Part shown: positions 28,609-37,393 of the stretch, in pieces
Position numbering within the stretch: the first letter of the stretch is position 1
Layout: the number at the start of each line of letters is the position of its first letter
NCBI GenBank assembly: GCA_028291545.1
Contig: JAQGHR010000013.1
Span: 1-64,000 of the forward strand
Direction of reading: 5' to 3'
DNA: 64,000 bases
Source: Planctomycetota bacterium
Lineage (GTDB): Bacteria > Planctomycetota > Planctomycetia > Isosphaerales > Isosphaeraceae
Translations under genes and position numbers: made by a program
Notes under the pieces: model-generated
Database searches by the model: none
Seen by the model: only the letters and a program-made list of their open reading frames with translations
Told to the model about the DNA's origin: nothing

Positions 28609-30879
28609 CTAGGCGGACGAGCCATCGTGGCGGCGGGGGCGGGGCTGATACTGGTAGGCATAACCGCCGATGCCCATGTCATTCTGCCGGACGCCGTTGA
28701 CGACCACGCCCAGCAGCGGGATGCCGGCGCCGGCGAGCAATTTCTGGGCGCGATCGAACAGGGGGAAGCGGCTGGTATCCTGCCGGGTGGCCAGGACAAC
28801 GCCGTCGGCATGGCGCGCGAGGATCAAGGCATCGGGGACCGGCAAGACCGGCGGCGCGTCGATGATCACCACGTCGAACGTCTCCCGGCATCGCGCGAGG
28901 AACTGGCCGAGCTTCTCGCCGTAGAACAGCTTCGACGGATCGGTCCCCGTCGTGCCGGCGGGCAGGAGGTGGAACCCGCCCGCCCGGTCGATCACGACCA
29001 TGGCGTCTTGCGGCGCGATCTCTTCGTTGAGCACGTCCACCAGCCCCGGTCCTTCGGGGACTTCCAGGAGATCGACGAGCGCCGGCCGTCGCAGGTCACC
29101 ATCGATCAACAGGGTCGTCGCCCCGGAGCGGGCACACCGCGAGGCGAGCTGCGCGGCCAGCGTGGTCTTCCCCTCGCCGCCGACGGCGCTGGTGATCAGG
29201 AGGCATCGTCCCCGCCCCCGGTTCGCGTCGTCGCACAGGGCGACCCGCAGATGGTCGAGGCGGCAGGAAAATTCCTCGATCTGCTCGTTCAGTCCCCGGG
29301 ACGGCCCGCCCATCTTCAACAGGCTGCCAGTGGGCCGCCGAGGCAGCATCGGGATCGAGTGGACTTCCGCGTGGCACCGCCGGGTGAGGTCCTGCGGATT
29401 GGTGATCCGGCCGGCACGGAATTCCAGCAAGGTGAACAGCCCGAGCAGGGCGCCCAGCGTGGCGAACGGCACGATCGCCAGCATCTTGGGCCGCTTGTCG
29501 GACGCCGGAGACGCCGCCGGCCGCGCCTTGTCAATCAGGATGATCCGCGTCAGGCTCCGCGACTCGAACTTGATCGCCTCGAGCCGCCGGTTGACCAGGT
29601 CGAGCATCCCCCGCGTCTGCTCCAGGTCGGCCCGGATCAGGGCGGTCTTCACCGCGTCGGTCGCCTGCTGGCGATTGGCGACGTCGAGCTGGGCGATCAT
29701 GCTCTCGAGCTTGGTCTGCGTGGCGGTCAGCGCGCCGACCTTCGTGGCGGCCTGGGCGAGCTCCCGCTTCCTCGGGTCAACCTCGCGATTCGCAGGGTCC
29801 TCGTCCTCCTTCCGCAGCGCCTTGATCTTGGCGTTCCACAGGATCTTCTGCTGCTCGACCAGGGTCGCGAGCCGGGCCCTTTGCATCTTCACCGACGGAT
29901 CGGCCGTATTGCGGACCCGGTTCTGGAGCAGGACGAGTTTCTCCCGCGCGTCCTCGGTGATCTTCCACAGGGCCGTAATGTCGGGGTCGCCGCGGAGCCG
30001 ATCCTCCACGGAGCTGGCCGCCTTGGGGGGCGCGGCCGGCTCCTTGCGGCGGAAATCGAGCTCGGCCTCGGCGTGCGCGAGGTCGATCTTGACCTCGACG
30101 AGCTGGTCGCGGAGCCGCTTGTACTCCTCGATCGTCGCGATGATCCGCGAGTTCGGCGCATCGCCCGCCTTGGCCGTGTCGGGCGTGTCGACATTTCCCT
30201 TGGCCGCCAGCTCCAGCCAGGCCTTCTGCTGGAGCTCGACCTGGGATTTCAGCTCGTCCCGGAACGATTCGAGCCGGAGAAATTGCTGCCTTGTCAGGCT
30301 GTCGGACCACTCCGCGTCCGCCTTGAGATAGGCCGCGACGATGGCATTGACCAGCCCGGAGGCCTCCTCCGACGAGCCGGTCGTCATCGAGACCTGGATC
30401 AGGAACGATTTCGGCAGCGCCTTCACTTCCAGCAGGTTGCGCAGGGTCGCGACCGGGTCGGGCGAGCTGCGGATCAGGCCGAAATGCGAGACCTTCGAAT
30501 CGGCGATCGCCGCCGACAGAACATTCGAGCTGCTGACCAGCCGGACCTGCGTCTGCAGCAGGTTCTCGTTGCCGGGCGTGAAGGTCGTGCTGGCCGCGAA
30601 CGGGTCCTGCGTCGCCGGGTCGATCCGCAGCAGGCTCGTCGCCTCGTAGGTCGGCTTGAACTTCTGATAGATGTACCCGGCGGCGCCGGCGGTCGCGACG
30701 AGCCACAGGCCCAGGATCTGCCACCAGTACCGGAGGACGCCCCGGATGGCCGTCCGCGGACTCAAGGGGAGGCCCACGGCGGCCCGGTCGGACTTCTGCG
30801 GCGAAGAAGCCGCCGGGCGCCGGGGCTTGACCGGCAGGGCCGGCGGTTCGTACGGGTTCGGCATGAGCCGGTCGTTCAT
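28609..30879 (-). CDS. Wzc-like chain-length determinant / tyrosine-autokinase family ATPase
   Basis: 756 residues. An N-terminal membrane segment (WWQILGLWLVATAGAAGYIY) precedes a Wzz-type periplasmic region with a long coiled coil (about residues 190-450) and a second membrane segment (MLAIVPFATLGALLGLFTLL). The C-terminal BY-kinase-type ATPase has Walker A SAVGGEGKTTLAAQLA (about 564), Walker A' LLIDGDLRRP (about 592) and Walker B DVVIIDAPPV (about 670). The C-terminal tail has only a short Tyr group (YAYQYQ), not the long Tyr cluster of E. coli Wzc. It controls polymer length and export. It is the first gene of the 14-gene run, so its promoter at 30880-31177 probably drives the whole set. 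Confidence 0.94.
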   Translation of the reverse strand: MNDRLMPNPYEPPALPVKPRRPAASSPQKSDRAAVGLPLSPRTAIRGVLRYWWQILGLWLVATAGAAGYIYQKFKPTYEATSLLRIDPATQDPFAASTTFTPGNENLLQTQVRLVSSSNVLSAAIADSKVSHFGLIRSSPDPVATLRNLLEVKALPKSFLIQVSMTTGSSEEASGLVNAIVAAYLKADAEWSDSLTRQQFLRLESFRDELKSQVELQQKAWLELAAKGNVDTPDTAKAGDAPNSRIIATIEEYKRLRDQLVEVKIDLAHAEAELDFRRKEPAAPPKAASSVEDRLRGDPDITALWKITEDAREKLVLLQNRVRNTADPSVKMQRARLATLVEQQKILWNAKIKALRKEDEDPANREVDPRKRELAQAATKVGALTATQTKLESMIAQLDVANRQQATDAVKTALIRADLEQTRGMLDLVNRRLEAIKFESRSLTRIILIDKARPAASPASDKRPKMLAIVPFATLGALLGLFTLLEFRAGRITNPQDLTRRCHAEVHSIPMLPRRPTGSLLKMGGPSRGLNEQIEEFSCRLDHLRVALCDDANRGRGRCLLITSAVGGEGKTTLAAQLASRCARSGATTLLIDGDLRRPALVDLLEVPEGPGLVDVLNEEIAPQDAMVVIDRAGGFHLLPAGTTGTDPSKLFYGEKLGQFLARCRETFDVVIIDAPPVLPVPDALILARHADGVVLATRQDTSRFPLFDRAQKLLAGAGIPLLGVVVNGVRQNDMGIGGYAYQYQPRPRRHDGSSA

Positions 30880-31177
30880 GGTTTGTACGTCCGTGGCGGA
30901 GGGTGCGAATCCGGCGAGAGCGAACGCTCGGGGCCCGAACGGGCAGTAGCGGACGATCGGTTTGGTTCACAAGTCCACAGGGAATCCGGTCGGATCGTTC
31001 ACCGAAACTATCACCCTGAGTCCCGAGTTGTCAATCTTCGAGGCGGATTAAGTGGTCATTACGCAACATACCGTCCAAAAAGAGTTGGCTCGGGTGGTTT
31101 GCGCCGCGTATAGTCGTTAACTATTGCGGACTGTTCACGCAGCACATCCGATACACCATCAAGGCAAGGGCCACCGT
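30880..31177. promoter_or_regulatory. Divergent control region of the polysaccharide locus
   Basis: 298 bases between the Wzc-like gene (minus) and the TPR gene (plus). Only 30880-30960 is GC-rich; from about 30960 to 31140 the sequence is more AT-rich, with gttgtcaatcttcgaggc and tagtcgttaactattgc. This must hold the promoters of both operons. A stretch at 31084-31105 looks like a sigma-54 site, but its GG to GC spacing is 12 rather than 10, so I do not claim one. Confidence 0.6.
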
Positions 31178-34100
31178 ATGAACCTCCCGGATGGCGATCC
31201 CACCCCGATCCGCCCCAACCTGAAGGCGATCGCCGCCGTCATCTGCGGCCTGATCGTCGCGGCCGGGGCCTACTTCGCCCTGCGGCTCTCGGGCGAGGGG
31301 CGCATCCGTGCGGACGCCCTGGCCGAGGTCCAACGCCTGATCGATTCGGGCGAGACCGCCCGGGCGTCGGAGCACCTCGATCAGTTCCTCGCGATGCGGC
31401 CCGACGACGTCGACGTCCTCGAAATCCAGGGCCGGCTGATGGCCGACCTGGCCCGCAGCCCCGCGGCCCTCCTCGAGGCGGCCCAGATGAACGACCGCCT
31501 CTTGCGACTCGCCCCCGAAGGTCCGAAGAGCAACGACGCACGCCGGCGCCTGGTCGATCTTTACATCCGCTACAGTGATTCCCACCGCTCCAGCACCGTC
31601 TTCCTCAACGTCCCGGAGGTCGCCGCCCACGAGCTCCGCTATCGCGCGGCCGAGGTCATCGCCCGCGACCTGGTGCGATCCGCGCCGGGCGAGGCCTCGT
31701 CCCACCGCCTCCTGGCGATGGCTCTGGAGGGGCTGGCCGTCCCCGGCGACAAGGCCGCGCTCCACGAGTCCATACGGGAATTCGAGGCCGCCCTGGCTCG
31801 CCAGCCGCGCGACCTCGTCGCGGCCGAGCATCTCGCCCAGCTCCTGGAGATGCGGCGCTCCGACCCGGCCGGGGCCAAACGCGTCCTGGACGCGCTCCTC
31901 GGCGCCCTGCCCGGCTCGTCGGAGGCCCGCCTCGTCCGATTCCGGCACAGTGAGCGGCTCCGCAAACACGATCAGGCCTCGGTCGAGATCGAGGAGGCGA
32001 CCCGGCTGGCGCCCCAGGATCTGGAAGTCCGCCTCGCGGCCGCCGAGCTCGCCCTCAAGCGAAGCGACCCGGCCTCGGCCTGGACCCACCTGGACCAGAT
32101 CCCGGACGCCCGCCGTCAGGACTTGCGGGTCCGCATGCTCAGGGGCATGGCCGAACTCACCGACGAGCGCGACCACGAGGCCATCGGCGAGTGGCGCCTC
32201 GGCCTGATCGCGACCCGGGGCACCAGCGCCGACATCACCTGGTGGCTCGCCTACGCGATGGTGCGACTCGGCCGGGTGACGGAGGCCGAGCCGCTGATCA
32301 CGCAGTATTTCCGGCTGGTGGGCGACGAGGCGGACCCGCGCCTGAATTTCCTCCAGGCCCTCTCGAAGCAGGCGACCGGCCGCCCGGCCGACGCCATCGA
32401 GATGCTGGAAAAAGTCGGCCCGAAGCTCGGCGGCCCGTTCCAGGAGCGCGTTCACCTGACCATCGGCCGCTGCTATCAGGCGCTCGGCGACGACGCGAAG
32501 GCCCTGGCGTCGTACCGCAAGGCCGCCCAATCGGCGCCCGCCGGTTCGCCGTCCGCCGTGCTTGCGATGGCCGGCGCGATGGTCGATCGCAACCCGTCGG
32601 CCGCGATCGCCGAGATCCGCAGAGGGCTCGCCCGATCGCCCGACGACCCGGAGCTTCGGATCGCCCTGGCCTCGACCCTGCTGAAAATCCAGTCGGCGAC
32701 GCCCCAGGCGAGGAGGAACTGGACGGATTTCGATCACGCCCTCGCCCAGGCGGCCCAGGCGGCCCCGCGCAGCGCGACCGTGGCCCTCATGAAGGCCGAC
32801 CGCCAGTCCCTCGACGGTCGCGCCGAGCAGAGCGTCCCGACCCTCCAGCAGGCCACCGCGCACGACTCTCGCGACGCCCGACTCTGGACGGCGCTGGCCG
32901 ACGGCCTGGAGCGCGAGGGCCGGCGCGACGAGGCCCTCGCGGCCCTCGAGAAGGCCTCAAAACCCGGTGCCGCAGGCGATCAGGCGATCCTGCGCGCGGC
33001 CCGTGCCCGACTCTTGCTGGGCCTCGGGCGGGGACGCGAGGCACGCGAGGTCCTCGGGCACGACCTCGAAAAGCTCCCGCCCGATCAGCGCCACATCGCG
33101 CTCCAGGCCCTCGCCCGACTCGCCGTCAGCCAGGGGGACATGGCCGCCGCCGCATCCGCCTATGACGCCTGGATCAAGCTCCGCCCCGACGACCCCCTGG
33201 CCCTCCTCGGCCGCCTCGACCTGGCCATCACCGCGAGGGATCAGGCCTCGATCGACGTCGTCCTCGAGGCCCTGAAAAAGGCGGGCGGAAGCGCCGATAC
33301 TTCCTATCTCCTGGCCCGCGCCACCGTGCTGCTGAAGACCCGGTCCGATGCGCCCGATCAGGCCGCGACGCTCGTCGATCAGGTCCTCGCGAAGACCCCG
33401 GGGCTGCCGGCCGCCCACCTGCTGCGCGGGCGGATCTCGGAGAAGATGGGCCGGGTCGAGGACGCCATCGCCTCCTACCAGCGAGCCCAGGCCGGAGGCC
33501 TGCCGGAGGCCGTCGACCCGCTGGCCGTCCTGCTCGTGAGGACCGGCCGGCGCGCGGAGCTGGACTCGCTCCGCAAGCAGGCGGGCGACACGCGCGTCTC
33601 GGGCATCGCGGCGCATGTCTCATGGCAAGCCGGCAACGTCGATGCGGCCGTCGGGTACGTGTCTCAGGCCGTCCGCGCCCCGTCCGAGGGCGGCGATACG
33701 GCCCCGTGGGAGGCCCGCTCGCTCGCGGGGCTCGGCCGGGTGGACGAGGCGGAAGCGGTCCTCGTCGCCCGGGCCAATCGCGAGGTCAAGGAGAAATCGG
33801 CGTGGCTCGACCTCGTCCGCTTCCAGGTCCAGCACGGCCGGATCGAGGCCGCGAAGGCCACGGTCGCCCGGGCCATCCCCAACGTCGATGTGAACAAACC
33901 CGAACTGTTCGCCGCGAGCTGCCAGTTCGCCCTGGGCGACTGGGAATCCGCCGACCGCGCGTTCGCCGAGGCCGTCCGCATCCGTGCCGATGATCCCGAG
34001 GCGCAACTGGCCGCCGCGCGCTATTTCGAGGAGACCGGACGCCCCGATCGATCGATCCGGCACCTGGAATCGGCCCTCGCCCTGCAACCCGCGAACCGGG

Positions 34101-35431
34101 AGGCGGCCCGACAGCTCGCCGTCCAGCTCGCGGCCGGGACCGAGGCCGGGGCCTGGGATCGGGCCTGGAAACTGGTCGCCCCCGAGGTGCCCGGGGCCAC
34201 GGCCCCCGAGGACCGCCTGGCCCGCGCGGTCATCCTCTCTCGCCATCCCTCGCCCGATCGACGGGCCGAGGCCGCCCCGAGCCTCGACGCGCTGCTCGCC
34301 GACCTGCCCGCCGATCATCCCTCGGCGGTCGCGGCCCGCGACTACCTCGCCCGGCTGCTCCTGGCCGACGGCCACGCCGACCGGGCCGCGCGAATCTGCG
34401 CCGTCTCCGTCGAGATCGATCCCAACCCGATCAACCTCGCCCTGTATGCCGAGTCGCTGATCCGCGACAAGCGGTTCGCCGAGGCCGACGAGCAGCTCGA
34501 TCAGCTCGCCCTGTCGAGCCCGACAGACCCCCGCGAACCCCAGCTCCGCGCCCGGTTGATCCGCGATCGCGCGGGGCAGGGGAAGGCCGCCGAGGCCCTG
34601 GTAGGGGCCGTCGCCGACCTCAAGTCGTCCCCCGCGGCGAAAGCCCTGGGCCGCGAGATTTTCCATATCTTGATCGATATGAAATTGCCCGACAATTCAA
34701 CCGCCAGGGTCGCCGGCATGATGGCCGAGCGGGACCCGGCCCTCGGCTGGATGGTCGCCGAGGCCGCTGCGCGCGGGGGCCGGCCCCTCGATGCCCTCGA
34801 CGCCTGCCTCAAGACCGCGGCCGTCGCCCGGGGCGACGATCTGCTGAGGGCCGCGCAGATCGCCATGATGGTCGCCTCCTCGCCCGGCGACGAGCGGACG
34901 CTCCTCGACCGGTCTGCGGCCGTCCTCGACGCCGCGATCGCCCGCGAGCCCCGCTCCGAGAGCCTGAGGATGATGACTGCGCTGATCCGCCACCAGCAGG
35001 CCCGATACGACGAGGAAGTCGCCCTCTATCGCGCGATCCTCGCCGGTCGGCCGGAAGGCGATCGAGACGCCGACCCGATCCGCAACAATCTCGTCTGGGC
35101 CGTGTCCGAAGGGCAGGGGCGCCCCGAAGAGGCCCTGAAGATGGCCGACGACCTCGTCGCCCGGCACCGCAACGACCCGCAGTATCTGACGACCCGCGGC
35201 GCCCTCCTGATCCGCCTGAAGAAGTACGACCTGGCCGTCGCCGACCTCCAGGCCGCGGTCAAGTCCCAGCCCAGCCCACAGCGGCAATATCACCTCGCCC
35301 GCGCCCTCCGCGGCGGGGGACATGACGACGAATCGCGCCGCTCGCTCGACCGCGCCATCGGAGACGGCCTGAGCCTCAAGACCGCCGACCCGACGGAGCG
35401 GACCGAGATGGCGTCCGTCCTGAATCGCTGA
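31178..35431 (+). CDS. Giant membrane-anchored TPR protein
   Basis: About 1417 residues from the ATG at 31178 with AAGG upstream. One N-terminal membrane segment (IAAVICGLIVAAGAYFALRL) is followed by TPR-like helical pairs along the whole length, for example ARASEHLDQFLAMRPDDVDV, DAKALASYRKAAQSAPAGSP and VEDAIASYQRAQAGGLPEAV. It probably faces the periplasm. In Gram-negative PEP-CTERM systems a long TPR protein (PrsT) is commonly encoded next to the exosortase and polysaccharide genes; this one is larger than those I recall (about 900 residues). It is likely a scaffold for export or assembly, which is inferred. It lies in an operon with the DPM1-like gene 94 bases downstream. Confidence 0.88.
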   Translation: MNLPDGDPTPIRPNLKAIAAVICGLIVAAGAYFALRLSGEGRIRADALAEVQRLIDSGETARASEHLDQFLAMRPDDVDVLEIQGRLMADLARSPAALLEAAQMNDRLLRLAPEGPKSNDARRRLVDLYIRYSDSHRSSTVFLNVPEVAAHELRYRAAEVIARDLVRSAPGEASSHRLLAMALEGLAVPGDKAALHESIREFEAALARQPRDLVAAEHLAQLLEMRRSDPAGAKRVLDALLGALPGSSEARLVRFRHSERLRKHDQASVEIEEATRLAPQDLEVRLAAAELALKRSDPASAWTHLDQIPDARRQDLRVRMLRGMAELTDERDHEAIGEWRLGLIATRGTSADITWWLAYAMVRLGRVTEAEPLITQYFRLVGDEADPRLNFLQALSKQATGRPADAIEMLEKVGPKLGGPFQERVHLTIGRCYQALGDDAKALASYRKAAQSAPAGSPSAVLAMAGAMVDRNPSAAIAEIRRGLARSPDDPELRIALASTLLKIQSATPQARRNWTDFDHALAQAAQAAPRSATVALMKADRQSLDGRAEQSVPTLQQATAHDSRDARLWTALADGLEREGRRDEALAALEKASKPGAAGDQAILRAARARLLLGLGRGREAREVLGHDLEKLPPDQRHIALQALARLAVSQGDMAAAASAYDAWIKLRPDDPLALLGRLDLAITARDQASIDVVLEALKKAGGSADTSYLLARATVLLKTRSDAPDQAATLVDQVLAKTPGLPAAHLLRGRISEKMGRVEDAIASYQRAQAGGLPEAVDPLAVLLVRTGRRAELDSLRKQAGDTRVSGIAAHVSWQAGNVDAAVGYVSQAVRAPSEGGDTAPWEARSLAGLGRVDEAEAVLVARANREVKEKSAWLDLVRFQVQHGRIEAAKATVARAIPNVDVNKPELFAASCQFALGDWESADRAFAEAVRIRADDPEAQLAAARYFEETGRPDRSIRHLESALALQPANREAARQLAVQLAAGTEAGAWDRAWKLVAPEVPGATAPEDRLARAVILSRHPSPDRRAEAAPSLDALLADLPADHPSAVAARDYLARLLLADGHADRAARICAVSVEIDPNPINLALYAESLIRDKRFAEADEQLDQLALSSPTDPREPQLRARLIRDRAGQGKAAEALVGAVADLKSSPAAKALGREIFHILIDMKLPDNSTARVAGMMAERDPALGWMVAEAAARGGRPLDALDACLKTAAVARGDDLLRAAQIAMMVASSPGDERTLLDRSAAVLDAAIAREPRSESLRMMTALIRHQQARYDEEVALYRAILAGRPEGDRDADPIRNNLVWAVSEGQGRPEEALKMADDLVARHRNDPQYLTTRGALLIRLKKYDLAVADLQAAVKSQPSPQRQYHLARALRGGGHDDESRRSLDRAIGDGLSLKTADPTERTEMASVLNR

Positions 35432-35525
35432 AATCCCGTCCCGTTTCGTTCCGTTTCCTCCTCGAATCGAGCGTCACCTCCCGGATCGTACCACCCACGT
35501 CCCGCCCCTTCGAGAGGTCCCAACC

Positions 35526-36278
35526 GTGCCCGATCCCCTCGTTCCCGCCGAGTCAACCCGCCCGAAGTTGCTGGTCTCGCTGGCCACCTACGACGAGGCC
35601 GAGAACCTCGAGGCGCTCGTCCACGAGATCCGCAAGTTCCAGCCCGACTGCGACATCCTGGTCATCGACGACGCCTCCCCCGACGGCACCGGCCAGATCG
35701 CCGACCGCCTCCAGAGGAAGCTCGCCGGCATCCACGTCATCCACCGCGAGGGGAAGCTCGGCCTCGGCACGGCGGTCGTCGCCGGCATGCAGTACGCGAT
35801 CGATCACGGGTTCGACTACTTCCTCAACCTCGACGCCGACTTCTCGCACCCGCCCCGATTCATCCCCGCCCTAGTCGCCGGGATGGCCGACCACGACGTC
35901 ATGATCGGCTCGCGATACGTGCCGGGCGGCGGGGTCGAAGGGGAATTCAACATCAAGCGCAAATTTATGAGCACCGGCATCAACTGGTATGCCCGCCTGC
36001 TGCTCGGCCTGAGGACGAAGGACAACAGCGGCTCGTTCCGCTGCTATCGGGTCTCCAAGCTCGCCCGGATCGACCTCGACCGGATCCGGTCGCGCGGCTA
36101 TTCGTTCATGGAGGAGATCCTCTACTGGTGCCGCAAGGTCGGCTGCACCCTGGGCGAGACCCCGATCCTGTTCGAGAATCGCCGCTCCGGCTATTCCAAG
36201 ATCAACAGGAGCGAGGCCATCAAGGCGCTCCAGATCATCCTCCAGCTCGGGATTTCCCGCGTCCTGGGCCGGGCCTGA
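35526..36278 (+). CDS. Polyprenol-phosphate mannosyltransferase-like (DPM1-type GT2)
   Basis: 250 residues from a GTG at 35526 with GAGAGG upstream. The catalytic domain is of the dolichol-phosphate-mannose synthase type: LLVSLATYDEAENLEALVHE, DILVIDDASPDGTGQIADRL, REGKLGLGTAVVAGMQYAID and FLNLDADFSHPPRFIPALVA, with DAD as the metal site; GSFRCYRVSKLARIDLDRIR and GYSKINRSEAIKALQ follow. There is no C-terminal membrane domain, so it is the short soluble form. It moves a sugar from a nucleotide to polyprenyl phosphate. The GT39-like protein at 12699 would need such a donor. Confidence 0.93.
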   Translation: MPDPLVPAESTRPKLLVSLATYDEAENLEALVHEIRKFQPDCDILVIDDASPDGTGQIADRLQRKLAGIHVIHREGKLGLGTAVVAGMQYAIDHGFDYFLNLDADFSHPPRFIPALVAGMADHDVMIGSRYVPGGGVEGEFNIKRKFMSTGINWYARLLLGLRTKDNSGSFRCYRVSKLARIDLDRIRSRGYSFMEEILYWCRKVGCTLGETPILFENRRSGYSKINRSEAIKALQIILQLGISRVLGRA

Positions 36279-36442
36279 CGCGGAGGAATCGGCCCGATCC
36301 TCACTGTGCTCGGGGCTCACCGGCGCAGGGGCACCCGGCGCGCCTCCTCGCGCCCTGTCCTTCACGAAAGGACGTCAAGAGCGCGAGCGATCGCGCGAGG
36401 GCCCGACCGCTCCCGGCAGCTCTGCGAGCAACACCCCAGTTT

Positions 36443-36470
36443 CGTAGGGCAGGCCTTGGCCTGCCCTACG
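36443..36470. repeat. REP-like palindrome
   Basis: Thirteen bases (cgtagggcaggcc), a tt loop and the exact reverse complement. The outer bases GTAGGG/CCCTAC match the palindrome at 9326-9351, while the inner stems differ in a paired manner. It stands in the 317-base spacer between the DPM1-like gene and the PEP-CTERM gene; nothing else is seen there apart from the hairpin at 36527 and a weaker one near 36283-36302. Confidence 0.8.
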
Positions 36471-36526
36471 TGCGCCATCCGGACGTGAACCGCTGTAATC
36501 CCGCTCCGAAGCTTGCGCAACGAAAT

Positions 36527-36563
36527 GGGGCGGGGCGAGGAATTGAATTCCTCGCCCCGCCCC
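36527..36563 (-). terminator. Strong hairpin after the PEP-CTERM gene
   Basis: A perfect 18-base inverted repeat (ggggcggggcgaggaatt, one centre base, then its complement) begins 33 bases beyond the stop codon of the PEP-CTERM gene. Read on the minus strand the hairpin is followed by ATTTCGTTGC, a weak T-rich stretch. This fits a terminator for that gene, and it may also block transcripts from the opposite strand. Confidence 0.75.
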
Positions 36564-36595
36564 GGGGTTGACGTGTCGGTCTCGTCGCGTCTCGA

Positions 36596-37393
36596 TCAGG
36601 CGATCGAACGGCGAGCCATGGCCGATCGCAGCTTCTTCCGCATCAGCACGGGCAGGCCGATCAGGCCGCAACCGAACAGGACCAGGGTGCCCGGCTCGGG
36701 GACCGGCGCGAACCGCGTCCCGAATGCACCGGAGCCGGTGGACGAGAAATTGCGCAGGAAGTCGCCCGCGATCGCCAGCGGGCTGGTGAGGTTCGTGAAA
36801 TTGAGGCCGTAGCTGTTCGCCGTCGAGTGCGAGAAGTCGAACACGTCCGACGAATAGTTGACGGTGTAGCCACCCGCGGTCGATCCCGCGAGCTGGGCGA
36901 AATTGCCGCCGGCCGGGCCGGTCAGGAGCCCCGTGAACTTGAGCTGGAGCAGGATCTTGCCCGCGATCCCCAACGCCACGTTATTGGCCGTGTAGTCGGC
37001 CACGATGCGGATCAAGGGGAGCGAGCTGGGGGAGTGGACGAACGGCTGGAAGATCAGGCCGGCCGCCGTGGTCGCCTTCGACTGCGTGTCGGCGGCGGCC
37101 AGCTCGACCAGGCTGGCTGTGAACGTCTGGCCCGCCAGCGCGGAGTTGGTCAGGCCGAGCGAGCTCGCAGCGCTGGTGAAGCTGAAATTCACCTTCACCG
37201 CGCTGTGGAAGGCGGCCAGCTCTCCGACCGATCCCTTGTTCGTGTAGGTGAACGGCCTGGCCGACGTGTTGACCTGGTTGAATGTGGCGAACGTCGTCGT
37301 CTGGGCGCGGGCTGGCGCCGAGAGCGACGAGGATGCCAGGCCCACGATGGCGACCATCGCCAGGGCCTTCGGGATTGCCCATCGACTTCTCAT
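36596..37393 (-). CDS. PEP-CTERM sorting-domain protein
   Basis: 265 residues from an ATG at 37393 with GGAGAGG ten bases upstream. A signal peptide (MVAIVGLASSSLSAPARAQ) leads to a Thr/Ser/Ala-rich exported domain with repeated Asn/Thr-rich strands (FATFNQVNTSARPFTYTNKG). The C-terminus has the full three-part sorting tag: VPEPGT, a hydrophobic stretch LVLFGCGLIGLPVLM and a basic end RKKLR, with an unusually long charged tail (SAMARRSIA). The tag marks it for the exosortase at 27489-28547. The body has no known fold; it may be a surface or matrix protein of the exopolysaccharide. Confidence 0.93.
   Translation of the reverse strand: MRSRWAIPKALAMVAIVGLASSSLSAPARAQTTTFATFNQVNTSARPFTYTNKGSVGELAAFHSAVKVNFSFTSAASSLGLTNSALAGQTFTASLVELAAADTQSKATTAAGLIFQPFVHSPSSLPLIRIVADYTANNVALGIAGKILLQLKFTGLLTGPAGGNFAQLAGSTAGGYTVNYSSDVFDFSHSTANSYGLNFTNLTSPLAIAGDFLRNFSSTGSGAFGTRFAPVPEPGTLVLFGCGLIGLPVLMRKKLRSAMARRSIA

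Noticed and set aside
31084..31105. Sigma-54-like promoter ttggctcgggtggtttgcg upstream of the TPR gene
   Set aside because: The GG and GC elements are separated by 12 bases; sigma-54 sites need 10. No other -24/-12 site was found near the PEP-CTERM gene.
36504..36564. The 37-base palindrome as a third REP element
   Set aside because: It lacks the GTAGGG/CCCTAC ends and lies 33 bases after a stop codon; a terminator explains it better.
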